From Streptomyces dysideae (GTDB lineage: Bacteria > Actinomycetota > Actinomycetes > Streptomycetales > Streptomycetaceae): 64,000 nucleotides of DNA. The stretch's first letter is position 1. Each line of letters opens with the position of its first letter. Where the stretch lies: assembly GCF_001514305.1 (NCBI RefSeq), contig NZ_KQ949112.1, forward strand, positions 39,186 through 103,185, in the 5' to 3' direction. Below are positions 7,366 to 16,059 of this stretch, one piece after another. A model generated the notes under the pieces. The model made no database searches. It was not told where the DNA came from and worked only from the letters and a program-made list of their open reading frames with translations. The translations under genes and the position numbers were made by a program.

Positions 7366-10300
7366 CAGTACTCCACCTCCTGATTCGTACGGCGGCGGAT
7401 CACCGTGACCTCGTCGCGCTGATTGCCCGTCGGGCCCAGGTAGTTGAAGGCGTACGACAGCTGGGCGTAGCCGCCGATGAGATGGCTCGGCTTGATCAGC
7501 AGGCGGGTCAGGGAGTTGTGGATGCCGCCGCGCCGGCCCGTGGTCTCGGTGCGGGGCACGTCGATGAGCCGGTCCTGGGCGTGGTGCATGTAGACGGTGC
7601 CCTCGGGCATGCGGTGCGAGACGACCGCGCGGGCGGCGACGACGCCGTTGCGGTTGACGGCCTCGATCCAGTCGTTGTCGTGCACGCCGATCTTCGCCGC
7701 GTCCTGGGTGCTCATCCAGATGGTCGGCCCGCCCCGGGAGAGGGAGAGCATGAACAGGTTGTCCTGGTACTCGGAGTGGATGGACCACTTGTTGTGCGGG
7801 GTCAGGTAGCGGACGGTCACACCGAGTTCACCGGTGTCGCCGATGTGGGGCTCGTCGAACAGGGCGTGCATGTTCAACGGCGGCCGGTAGACGGGCAGTT
7901 GCTCACCGAGTGCGGTGATCCAGTCGTGGTCGAGATAGAAGTGCTGGCGGCCGGTGAGGGTGTGCCAGGGCTTGAGGCGCTCCACGTTGACGGTGAACGG
8001 CGAATAGCGGCGCCCGCCCGTCTCCGAACCGGACCACTCCGGCGAGGTGATGACCGGCACGGGGGCGGCCTGGGTGTCGGCGAAGGTGATCTGCTTGCCC
8101 TCGTGCTCGGCGGCCAGGTCCGCGAGCTGCGTGCCGGTGCGTGCCTCGAGGGCGTGGAAGCCCTGGGTGGCCAGATGGCCGTTGGTGGTGCCGGACAGGG
8201 CGAGGATCGCCTCGCAGGCGTGTGTGTCACGCGCGATCGAGGGCCGCCCGTCGGCCGCTCCGCCGCGCACGGTGCCGTTCTTGTGCCGCAGGTACTCCAG
8301 CTCGCGGTCGACCTTGAAGGTGATGCCCTTGGTGGTGGCGCCCAGGGTGTCGAGGAGCGGGCCGAGCGCGGCCATCTTCTCCGCCACCGCCCCGTAGTCC
8401 CGCTCGACCGTGATGAGTTTCGGCATGGTGCGGCCGGGCACCGGGTCGCACCCCCCCGCCTTCCAGTCCCGCACCTTCCCTCGCGGGTTGGCCATCTCGT
8501 CCGGCGTGTCGTGCAGCAGCGGAGCGGCGACGACGTCTCTGCGGACGCCGAGATGACCGGCGGCCTGGCGGCTGAACTCCCCCGCGAGGGTGTGGAAGGC
8601 GTCCCAGTCGGTGCGGGTCTGCCAGGGCGGGGCGATCGCCGGGTTGAAGGCATGCACGAAGGGGTGCATGTCCGTGCTGGACAGGTCGTGTTTCTCGTAC
8701 CAGGTCGCGGCCGGCAGCACCACGTCGGAGAACACCGTGGTGCTGGTCATGCGGAAGTCCAGGGCCAGCAGCAGATCGAGCTTGCCGACCGGGGCCTCCT
8801 CCCGCCACACCACGTCCTTCGGCCGGGCGTCGGGCGGCGCCTCGGGGGCACGGACGGCGTGGTCGGTGCCGAGCAGGTGCTTGAGGAAGTACTCGTTGCC
8901 CTTCGCCGAGGAGCCGAGCAGATTGGCCCGCCACACGGTCAGCACCCGCGGGAAGTTCTCCGGTGCGTCCGGGTCCTCCCCCGCGAACCGCAGCCGCCCG
9001 GCTTTGAGTTCGTCCACGACGTGGTCGGCGACGGGGCGGCCCGCGGCATCGGCCTCGTCGGCCAGGTTCAGCGGGTTGCGGTCGAAGGTCGGATACGAGG
9101 GCATCCAGCCCATCCGCGCCGACTGCGCGATCACATCGGCGGTGGCCTTCCCCTCGAACGGGCCTGCCTGCCCCGCCGCCGCGAGCATGTCGGCCGAGAA
9201 CGGGTCGTAGCGGAACTGATCGCTGTGCAGGTACCAGTAGGCGGTCTGGATCATCAGCCGGGCCGGCCGGTTCCAGTCGGCGGCCGTCGCGATCGCCGAG
9301 TAGCCGGTGATCGGGCGGACCTTCTCCTGGCCGACGTAGTGGGCCCAGCCGCCGCCGTTGACACCCTGGCAGCCGGTCAGCGTGGTCAGGGTCAAGAACG
9401 CCCGGTAGATGGTGTCGGAGTGGAACCAGTGGTTCGTCCCCGCCCCCATGATGATCATCGAACGGCCGCCGGACTCCTCGGCGTTGGCGGCGAACTCCCG
9501 CGCGATGCGGGCCGCCCGCTCGGCGTCCACGCCGGTGATCGCCGCCTGCCAGGCCGGAGTGTACGGCTCCTCCGCGTCCTCGTACGACGCCGGCCACCGG
9601 CCGGGCAGGCCGTCGCGGGCCACCCCGTACTGGGCCAGCAGCAGGTCGTACACCGTGGTCACCAGGCGCCCGGCCACCTGCCGCACCGGCACCCCGCGGC
9701 TCAGCCGCCCCGCACTGCCGTCCGGCGCGTCGAAACGCGGCATGTCGACCGCGACCGGGGCCTCACCACCGCCCTCGGCGGACAGCAGCGGGTCCGTGTC
9801 GCCGAGGTCCAGGTTCCACTTCCCGGCCCCGGATTCGCCGAAGCGGTCGCCGAGTGTCCCGTTGGGCACCACCGGCTGCCCGGTCATCGCGTCCAGCAGA
9901 ACGGTCCTGAATTCGGCGTGCTCGGTCGTGGCGGGCTCGCCGCCGAGGTCGGCGGCGGTCAGGAACTTGCCCGGCGTGTACGTGTCCGGCTCACCCTCCG
10001 TCTCGTCGAGGGTGACCAGGAACGGCAGATCGGTGTACCGCTTCACGTACGACCTGAAGTACTCCGTCCCCCGGTCGACGAAGAACTCCTTGAGGACCAC
10101 GTGCCCCATGGCCATCGCCAGTGCGCCGTCCGTGCCGGGCTGCGCGGGCAGCCACTCGTCGGCGAACTTCACGTTGTCCGCGTAGTCGGGCGACACGGCG
10201 ACGACCTTCTGGCCGCGGTAGCGGGCCTCCGCCATCCAGTGCGCGTCCGGCGTGCGGGTCACCGGCAGGTTGGAACCCCACATGATCAGATAGCCGGCGT

Positions 10301-11087
10301 CCCACCAGTCCCCCGACTCCGGCACATCGGTCTGGTCGCCGAACACCTGCGGCGAGGCCACCGGAAGGTCGGCGTACCAGTCGTAGAACGACAGCATGAC
10401 CCCGCCGAGCAGCGAGTAGAAACGGGCTCCGGCCGCGTGCGAGACCATCGACATCGCCGGGATCGGCGAGAACCCGGCCAGCCGGTCCGGCCCGTACTCC
10501 TTGACGGTGTGCACGTGCGCGGCGGCGACCAGCTCCACCGCCTCGTCCCAGCTCGCCCGCACCAGCCCGCCCTTGCCCCGCGCTACCTTGTAGCGGCGGG
10601 CGCGCTCCGGATCGGAGACGACGTCCGCCCAGGCCGCCACAGGTTCGCCGAGCCGCGCCTTCGCCTCCCGGTACATCTGGAGCAGCACACCACGCACATA
10701 CGGGTAGCGCACCCGGGTCGGCGAGTACGTGTACCAGGAGAACGCCGCACCGCGCGGGCAACCGCGCGGCTCGTACTCCGGGCGGTCCGGGCCGACCGAG
10801 GGGTAGTCGGTCTGCTGCGCCTCCCAGGTGATGATGCCGTCCTTGACATACACCTTCCACGAGCACGAACCGGTGCAGTTCACCCCGTGGGTGGAGCGCA
10901 CCACCTTGTCGTGCGACCAGCGGTCCCGGTAGAACTCGTCCGCCTCCCGACCGCCCCTGCGGTGCAGGGTGCGCAGGTCCTCGGAGACCTCGGCTCGCGT
11001 GAAGAACCGGCGCGAGCGCACCAGCGCCTCTGCCAACTCGCCGTCCATGCCCGCCTGCGCCCGCTCTGGGCTGGTGTCCGTGCTCAC
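7365..11087 (-). CDS. narG: Respiratory nitrate reductase alpha subunit NarG
   Basis: A 1240-residue catalytic subunit that reduces nitrate to nitrite at a bis-MGD molybdenum centre. The start is the GTG at 11085-11087 (VSTDTSPERAQ), which gives the usual family length; the frame stays open for 49 more codons but they are Arg/Ser-rich and unlike the family. The FS0 iron-sulfur ligands are H67, C71, C75 and C110 (HGVNCTGSCSW...GCPRG), with the same spacing as E. coli NarG. The Mo region SFYDWYADLPVASPQVFGDQTDVPESGDWW is intact. There is no twin-arginine signal, so it faces the cytoplasm with NarH on NarI. It is first in the narGHJI operon. Streptomyces use such enzymes for anaerobic survival in spores or mycelium. 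Confidence 0.96.
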   Translation of the reverse strand: MSTDTSPERAQAGMDGELAEALVRSRRFFTRAEVSEDLRTLHRRGGREADEFYRDRWSHDKVVRSTHGVNCTGSCSWKVYVKDGIITWEAQQTDYPSVGPDRPEYEPRGCPRGAAFSWYTYSPTRVRYPYVRGVLLQMYREAKARLGEPVAAWADVVSDPERARRYKVARGKGGLVRASWDEAVELVAAAHVHTVKEYGPDRLAGFSPIPAMSMVSHAAGARFYSLLGGVMLSFYDWYADLPVASPQVFGDQTDVPESGDWWDAGYLIMWGSNLPVTRTPDAHWMAEARYRGQKVVAVSPDYADNVKFADEWLPAQPGTDGALAMAMGHVVLKEFFVDRGTEYFRSYVKRYTDLPFLVTLDETEGEPDTYTPGKFLTAADLGGEPATTEHAEFRTVLLDAMTGQPVVPNGTLGDRFGESGAGKWNLDLGDTDPLLSAEGGGEAPVAVDMPRFDAPDGSAGRLSRGVPVRQVAGRLVTTVYDLLLAQYGVARDGLPGRWPASYEDAEEPYTPAWQAAITGVDAERAARIAREFAANAEESGGRSMIIMGAGTNHWFHSDTIYRAFLTLTTLTGCQGVNGGGWAHYVGQEKVRPITGYSAIATAADWNRPARLMIQTAYWYLHSDQFRYDPFSADMLAAAGQAGPFEGKATADVIAQSARMGWMPSYPTFDRNPLNLADEADAAGRPVADHVVDELKAGRLRFAGEDPDAPENFPRVLTVWRANLLGSSAKGNEYFLKHLLGTDHAVRAPEAPPDARPKDVVWREEAPVGKLDLLLALDFRMTSTTVFSDVVLPAATWYEKHDLSSTDMHPFVHAFNPAIAPPWQTRTDWDAFHTLAGEFSRQAAGHLGVRRDVVAAPLLHDTPDEMANPRGKVRDWKAGGCDPVPGRTMPKLITVERDYGAVAEKMAALGPLLDTLGATTKGITFKVDRELEYLRHKNGTVRGGAADGRPSIARDTHACEAILALSGTTNGHLATQGFHALEARTGTQLADLAAEHEGKQITFADTQAAPVPVITSPEWSGSETGGRRYSPFTVNVERLKPWHTLTGRQHFYLDHDWITALGEQLPVYRPPLNMHALFDEPHIGDTGELGVTVRYLTPHNKWSIHSEYQDNLFMLSLSRGGPTIWMSTQDAAKIGVHDNDWIEAVNRNGVVAARAVVSHRMPEGTVYMHHAQDRLIDVPRTETTGRRGGIHNSLTRLLIKPSHLIGGYAQLSYAFNYLGPTGNQRDEVTVIRRRTNQEVEY

Positions 11088-11200
11088 CGAAGCACTCCGC
11101 TCCCGGGCGCGGGGGCCCGTGCGTGTCCTGATCGGTCCGGCCGCACACGACTCTACGACCGCTGTCCCCCGGGAGGTCAACAGCCACACCACGAACAGCG

Positions 11201-11240
11201 AGCCCCTTGTCCCCGCTCGGACGAGCGGGGACAAGGGGCT
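11201..11240 (-). terminator. Perfect 19-bp inverted repeat between hemerythrin relic and narG
   Basis: AGCCCCTTGTCCCCGCTCG (11201-11219) is followed after two bases by its exact complement (11222-11240). It would form a very stable hairpin. It lies 40 bases beyond the end of the minus-strand hemerythrin relic and 114 bases before the narG start. There is no U-run, which is common for Streptomyces terminators. It is either the hemerythrin terminator or part of the narG leader. Confidence 0.6.
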
Positions 11241-11280
11241 GCGTGGGATGCCGCCCGGCCGGGGCGACAGCGCGGCTCGG

Positions 11281-11762
11281 TCAGGCGGCGGGCCGGGACA
11301 GGGTGCCGCCGACCTGGACGCGCTCGGCCTCGACCGCTTCCCACTGTTCGGTACTCAGGTTCGCGAGCGCCGCCGGGAACACGCCGTCCTGCTCCTTCAG
11401 GATGTGGTCGCGCAGCATCGCCATGGCCTCCAACAGGCACTCCGGCCAGGCCGGATCCACGGGCGTCACGCCGTCGGCGGCCTCGGCCAGCACCGCCTCG
11501 ATGCGGCGGTGCTCGGCCTCCAGGGCGGCGATCTGCTCGGGGAAGTCCTCGGCCAGTGCGGGGAACAGGCCGTGCTCCTCCACCTGGGTGTGGGGCCCAG
11601 CACGGTCGCGGTCGTGATCTCGCGGGCGAACTCCGCCATGCGGGCCACGTCACCGTCCTGGTGGGCGGGGCGGAGGTGGCTGATCAGGCGGACGACCTCC
11701 TCGTGCTCCTGGGTCAGTTCGTCGATCGTCTCCAGGGCCTGGCAGCCGCAGTACTCGCACAT
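11281..11762 (-). pseudogene. Hemerythrin HHE-domain protein, frameshifted
   Basis: The N-terminal part in one frame reads MCEYCGCQALETIDELTQEHEEVV...HLRPAHQ...FAREITTATVLGP. The C-terminal part in another frame reads HTQVEEHGLFPALAEDFPEQI...LEAEHRRIEAVLAEA...LRDHILKEQDGVFPAAL. Together they form one complete hemerythrin-like protein with the iron-binding His/Glu pattern (HE, H...E, H...E). A one-base loss in the C-run near 11600-11606 separates the halves (GGCCCCACACC where GGC CCn CAC ACC would be expected). Such proteins, with the CEYCGC start, accompany nitrate/NO metabolism genes in Streptomyces. It may be a genuine mutation or a sequencing error. Confidence 0.75.
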
Positions 11763-11777
11763 CACGGGGCTCCGGAT

Positions 11778-11895
11778 CTGGTCATCCCCGATCGGCTACC
11801 TTGCCCGCCCGTACCTCGTCTACCGCAAGCGGGCCAAACCGGCAGCAGCCCCGACGTCCGCGAGCCGGACCCGGTCGGCCTCCGGCTCCCGGTGA
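11778..11895 (+). pseudogene. NarI C-terminal tail fragment, inverted relative to the nar operon
   Basis: The plus-strand frame ending at TGA 11893-11895 reads LRIWSSPIGYLARPYLVYRKRAKP. It matches the C-terminal signature of NarI; the intact copy at 4.3 kb has APLGYLSRPYIVYRSR. Only about 40 codons survive, without membrane helices. It lies on the opposite strand at the other end of the nar cluster, so it is a relic of a second nar operon or of an inversion. Confidence 0.6.
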
Positions 11896-12489
11896 ACCGC
11901 ATGAGCCACGGACCCGCGCTCGCACCGGCCGCCACGACCGCCCGGCGCACGAGCGCGGTGGGAGCGAGCCGCCGAACGAGCCTGGTGATGCTGCGGGCCG
12001 CGATCGTCGGCTGGCTCGCCTCCTTCCAGCTCACCGTGGACGACTGGCACGGGATCCCGGACGGCTGATCCGCAGCCCGCACCTGCTGCGGTGACCGAAC
12101 CCGAACGCCCACCGTGACCTCGTGGCCTCCCACCGGGCACGCGCCGACGCGGGGACTTCCTCGGCGCTCCGGTGCAGGTGGCCTGGGAGTCTTGGGCAAA
12201 GCAGCCCACGTCGCCACCGGGCGTACCGGGCGGGTGGCCGACCACCTGGTGCGGGTGTGGCAGGCGCCGGACAGTGACCGAGCGGGCAGGCCACCGCTTC
12301 CGACTGCGGCCTCTGGGTGAACGCGCAGCCTGCAGACGGCAGCGGCGTTCCGTGGCCTCCTGCCGTTCGGTCCCGGGAGGAAGCGTCACCGTGCCGCAGC
12401 AGGGGCGCCGCGCAGCCGGAAGAGGCCGATGGCACATTCCCCGCGCGTAGCACCGGCCGCGAGCCCTCGAACTCCCACTGGGCCCACCA
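11896..12489. other. Non-coding stretch with no recognisable gene
   Basis: About 590 bases between the NarI fragment and the transposase relic. Several open frames exist on both strands, but none gives a translation with a recognisable family pattern or a convincing start. A plus-strand stretch near 11901-12068 (hydrophobic SLVMLRAAIVGWLASFQLTV) is the only suggestive piece and is too short to name. Confidence 0.4.
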
Positions 12490-12880
12490 GTCGGGACCTT
12501 CGGCCCGGACGTGCTCGACGCCATCCGCACAGCCTGCGAGGCCATGCGCGTGCTGCTGGCCACCCGACAGGGCGCCGTGCACGCCTCCACCGCGGCCATC
12601 AACCAGCTCAAGGCCCTGAGCATCGCCGCACCGGACGACCTCCGCACCGAACTGCGGCGCCTGAGCCGATCGCAGCAGGTCACACGCTGCGCCAGCCTCC
12701 GCGACCGCTCCGCACTGTCCACCGAGCACCGCATGACCATCCGCGCCCTGCGGTCCACTGCCCAGCGCGTCCGGCACCTGCAGGCCGAAGCTCGCGAGCT
12801 GAGAACGAGCTCCTCCAGCTCGTCCACCAACAGGCACCAGAACCCCTGGAGTTACTCGGCGTCGGTCCAGTCCCGGCCTC
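12490..12880 (+). pseudogene. IS110-family transposase fragment
   Basis: The frame at 12511 reads VLDAIRTACEAMRVLLATRQGAV, TAAINQLKAL, APDDLRTELRRLS and TEHRMTIRALRSTAQRVRHLQAEA. This is the helical middle of an IS110-type (DEDD) transposase. Near 12800 the coding continues in another frame as ELLQLVHQQAPEPLELLGVGPVPAS, the start of the helix-hairpin-helix LPGVGP region, so a frameshift is present. The N-terminal catalytic half and the C-terminal Ser domain are missing. No terminal sequences can be recognised. It is a dead remnant beside the siderophore synthetase genes. Confidence 0.7.
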
Positions 12881-12927
12881 ATCCGGCCTGACCACAGAGC
12901 GCGGCGATGGCGCCGGGGCCGTGCGGA

Positions 12928-14415
12928 TCACGTGCGGGCCAGCGGGTTCGGCAGGGGCAGATAGCGGGCGGCCGCACCGTCCGCGCCCGCCCAGCGCAGC
13001 AGCAGGTTCGTCTTGCCGGGGAGCGTGGGCGCCGACAGCAGGTCCGGGATCTCGGGGAGGTCGTGGCGGGACAGCTCGTGGCGTACGGCGGGCCAGGGGT
13101 CCAGCGTGGGGTGGCGTTCCGCCAGTGCGCCCGCGATCTCGCTCAGGTGGTTGACCACCAGGCAGTACACCAGCCGCTCCCAGCCCTCCGCCCGCGCCAC
13201 CTCCGGCAGCAGCTTCACGCCCTCCGCGTCCCGGAAGAGGGCCTGCACGGGGGTGCCGTCGGCGTCGACGGCGACCAAGGTGTTCTGCAGGTGTGCCTCG
13301 AGTACGACGCCGTGGTCGGCGAAGGCCGTGAGGGCGGGCGGTACGACCGTGCGCAGGTACGCCTCCCACCAGGCCGCCGGGTCGGCCGTACCGTCGAGGG
13401 GGCTGCCCGCGAAGCCCTCCATGAGTCCGGCGGCGAGGAGGGGGGTCGCGCCGGGCAGGAGGCGGTCGTGGAGGCCGTCGCGGACGAGGACCGCGAGTTC
13501 CTCGAAGGCGAAGTCGGCGGTGCGGTAGCCGCGGTCGCTGAGCCAGGCCGCGGGGCCCGCGGTGAAGGCCCGTCCGGCCGCCGCGTCCGTGCGGCGCAGC
13601 CTCAGCAGGTCGTGGCGCCACAGCCGCCTTATGTCGTTGGTGATCCGCACGTCCAGGCTGAACTTGAGGAACAGGTCCCGCTCGGGCGCGTACAGCGTAC
13701 GGATCGCGGCCGTCGGCCAGGTGTCGAAGCAGGTGGTGCCGAGCCGGATCAGCCGGCCGTCGGCGAAGGCCGGTTCCAGGTCCACCAGGTCCAGCTGCCA
13801 GGGGTGGGCGGGCAGCAGCCGGTAGCCGGGCGGGGCCTCGCCGAGGGTGTCGAGGGCCGAGGTGTCACCCTCCTCGACGACCGTGTCCGCGCGCAGACCG
13901 AGCAGCGCCAGCGGGAAGCGGGCGTGCGCCTCGGGGGCGTACGGCAGCCAGCCGGCGACGGGGCCGCCGCCGCGCGCCTTGGGGGCCGGGTGGTGCGGGT
14001 GGCCGGTGATGAGGGACTGCTCGGAGAGCAGGTACGGGTCCGCGGGCGGCGTCGCACGCGCGCGTGCGGTGAGCAGGGCGGCCACCGCGTCCCGGCTGTC
14101 GATCATCTCGGCGGGCAGTTCGTGGTTGGACAGGCCGGTGTGGCGGCGCAGTTCCTCGGCGACGAGTTTGACGAGCTCGGGGTGGCCGATGCGGTGCCAG
14201 GCGCCGTCGGCGCGCAGTTCGGGTTCGGCGGGCCGGCGCTCGCCGCGGACGCGCAGCAGCCGGCCGGTGCCGGGCAGCCGGTACACGGACCGCTCGCCGG
14301 GTTCCGGCCGTGCCACCTCCCGCAGGAGACAGTTGAGGAGGGGCGCGACCGCGTGCGCGTCGGCGCGTGCGGCGTCATCGGCGGCGGGCGGGGTGGTGAG
14401 GTCCACGCGATCCAC
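12928..14415 (-). CDS. IucA/IucC-type NRPS-independent siderophore synthetase
   Basis: A 495-residue protein starting MDRVDLTTPPAAD. NIS synthetases activate a carboxylate (citrate, succinate or a derivative) with ATP and condense it with an amine or alcohol. Seen in order are the nucleotide-binding motif SLITGHPHHPAPKARGG (GHPxHPxxKxR), LLPAHPWQLDLVDL, the KFSLDVRITNDIRRL strand, and HGVVLEAHLQNTLVAVD followed by LFRDAEGV, which carry active-site His/Gln/Asn and Arg-Asp residues of the family. The C-terminus is the FhuF-like helical region. It is divergent from a second synthetase across 102 bases, with no amine-forming or export genes beside them. The product is unknown. Confidence 0.88.
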   Translation of the reverse strand: MDRVDLTTPPAADDAARADAHAVAPLLNCLLREVARPEPGERSVYRLPGTGRLLRVRGERRPAEPELRADGAWHRIGHPELVKLVAEELRRHTGLSNHELPAEMIDSRDAVAALLTARARATPPADPYLLSEQSLITGHPHHPAPKARGGGPVAGWLPYAPEAHARFPLALLGLRADTVVEEGDTSALDTLGEAPPGYRLLPAHPWQLDLVDLEPAFADGRLIRLGTTCFDTWPTAAIRTLYAPERDLFLKFSLDVRITNDIRRLWRHDLLRLRRTDAAAGRAFTAGPAAWLSDRGYRTADFAFEELAVLVRDGLHDRLLPGATPLLAAGLMEGFAGSPLDGTADPAAWWEAYLRTVVPPALTAFADHGVVLEAHLQNTLVAVDADGTPVQALFRDAEGVKLLPEVARAEGWERLVYCLVVNHLSEIAGALAERHPTLDPWPAVRHELSRHDLPEIPDLLSAPTLPGKTNLLLRWAGADGAAARYLPLPNPLART

Positions 14416-14517
14416 TCGTTCTCTGCGGTCACTACGGTCCGTGCGGGCGGGGGACGATCAGTATGTCTGCCGTGCCCGCCCGCCCTGACGTCCTACTCGT
14501 ACCCGAGGAGCCCGCCC

Positions 14518-16014
14518 GTGCACCGTCCCCCCACCGCCGAGGCCGAGGTCGCCGCCGAGCTGGCGGCCGTGCGCCCCGGCCTCGTGCCGCGGTACGCGGC
14601 CGGGCTCCCCGGCGCCCGGGCCGCCGTGCTGGCCCGGCTGTGGCGTGCCCTCGCGTACGAGCCGCTGCCGTGGGTCGCGGGCCGCGCGTCCGGCCGGGAG
14701 GGCCTCACCCTGCGCCTTTCCGACGGCCGCCGGCTGCACGGCCCGCACGCCGACCCGTACGCGACCGGCGCGTATGTCACCGCCGTACGGCTGGACGGCG
14801 TGTCGTACGACGATCCGGCCCGGCTGCTGACCGACCTGGGCGTACCGCACGGCACCGGCTTCGCCGCCGAGCTCGGCCACAGTGTCGCGTCGCTGGCGCT
14901 GTCGCGGGCCGGGCAGGAGGACCGTTCGCAGGAGTGGCCGGTGCACGACTGGGAGTGGGAGCAGGGGGTGGTCGACGGGCATCCGTATCACCCCAACTGC
15001 CGTTCCCGGCCCGGTTTCTCGGTCGCCGAGCAGCTGGCGTACGGGCCCGAGCACCGGCCGGTCGTGGAGCTGGGGCTGGTGCCGGTGCCGGCGGCGGAGT
15101 GCCTGGTGACGGGCGGCTGGCCGGACGAACTGCGGTACGGGGAGCGGCTGTTGCTGCCGGTGCATCCGTGGCAGGCGGAGCATGTGCTCAAGCGTCCGTA
15201 CGACGGGGGGCTCGCCGCGCACCCGTTGATGTCCCTGCGGACGCTCGCGCTACCGGGCGGCCCGCATGTCAAGACGGCGCTGAGCGCCCGGCTGACGTCG
15301 TCGGTGCGGGACATCTCGGTGTACTCGATCGGTCTGTCGGCGACCCTGTCGGAGTTCGCGGAGGCACTGGCGGCCCGGACCGACGGGCTGCTGCACGTCA
15401 CCCGCACGCTGGGGGCGGCCACCGCCAACTCCCCTGATCTCGCTGCCGTGTTGCGGGAGTCGCCGCAGGTGTACGGGGACCGGGTGGTACCGGTGGCGGC
15501 GCTCGCCACCACCGGGCTGCCCGACGACCCGGCGTGGCTCGCCGACTTCACGCGGCTCGCTCTCGCCGTCGGGCTGCGGCTTCTGGAGCTGGGCGTGGCG
15601 CTGGAGGCGCACGGTCAGAACCTGCTCGTCGTGCTGTCCGCTTCCGGGGCCCCGCTGCGGCTGGTCTACCGCGACCTCGCCGACATCCGCGTCAGCCCGG
15701 TCCGGCTGGCCCGGCGCGGCATCCCGGTGCCGGAGCTGACCGGACGGATCGTCACCGACGACGAGACGACCCTGCGGCGCAAGCTGTTCGGGTCGCTGGT
15801 GGCGGGCGCGCTGGCGGGTACGGCGGGGTCGGCGGCGGCGCTGCGCGGGGCGCTGGAGACGGCCGTACGGGAGCTGCCGCGCACCCCGGATCTCGTCGCG
15901 CTGTGCGAGGAGCCGCTGCCCGCGAAGGCGCTGACACTGATGCGGCTGTCACCGGGGACGCCCGGTGACCAGTGGGCGCAGCTGCCCAATCCGCTGAGCT
16001 GGAGGGCCCTCTGA
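14518..16014 (+). CDS. Second IucA/IucC-type siderophore synthetase
   Basis: A 498-residue protein; the GTG at 14518 follows GAGGAG by 7 bases, so the longer open frame upstream is not used. The domains match the other copy: VDGHPYHPNCRSRPGFS, LLPVHPWQAEHVL, KTALSARLTSSVRDISVYSIG and LEAHGQNLLVVLSASGAPLRLVYRDL. The first motif is unusual: the lysine conserved in GHPxHPxxKxR is replaced (NCRSR), as though an adjacent arginine had taken its role. The KxxLSxRLTSSVR segment is of the IucC subtype, whereas the divergent gene has the ITND form. The two enzymes are therefore likely to act at successive condensation steps rather than being duplicates. Confidence 0.87.
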   Translation: MHRPPTAEAEVAAELAAVRPGLVPRYAAGLPGARAAVLARLWRALAYEPLPWVAGRASGREGLTLRLSDGRRLHGPHADPYATGAYVTAVRLDGVSYDDPARLLTDLGVPHGTGFAAELGHSVASLALSRAGQEDRSQEWPVHDWEWEQGVVDGHPYHPNCRSRPGFSVAEQLAYGPEHRPVVELGLVPVPAAECLVTGGWPDELRYGERLLLPVHPWQAEHVLKRPYDGGLAAHPLMSLRTLALPGGPHVKTALSARLTSSVRDISVYSIGLSATLSEFAEALAARTDGLLHVTRTLGAATANSPDLAAVLRESPQVYGDRVVPVAALATTGLPDDPAWLADFTRLALAVGLRLLELGVALEAHGQNLLVVLSASGAPLRLVYRDLADIRVSPVRLARRGIPVPELTGRIVTDDETTLRRKLFGSLVAGALAGTAGSAAALRGALETAVRELPRTPDLVALCEEPLPAKALTLMRLSPGTPGDQWAQLPNPLSWRAL

Positions 16015-16059
16015 CGCCCCGTTTTGGAGCCCGGCCCTCCGGGTCAATAGGATCCGCCG

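Noticed and set aside
11088..11234. N-terminal extension of NarG to 11234
   Set aside because: The extra 49 residues are Arg/Ser-rich and lack the NarG N-terminal pattern; GTG at 11087 gives the family length and ligand spacing.
7482..12068. A 1528-codon plus-strand open frame antisense to narG
   Set aside because: It is a by-product of the G/C-ending codons of narG and the regions beside it; composition is Val/Gly/Arg/His-rich low complexity with no family pattern, and it spans several unrelated loci.
11896..12489. Possible short membrane protein near 11901-12068
   Set aside because: One hydrophobic stretch only, no ribosome-binding site, no family match; reported as non-coding.
12907..14500. 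Long plus-strand open frame antisense to the first siderophore synthetase, fused to the second synthetase
   Set aside because: The fused start at 12907 gives antisense low-complexity sequence; the real start is the GTG at 14518 with a ribosome-binding site.
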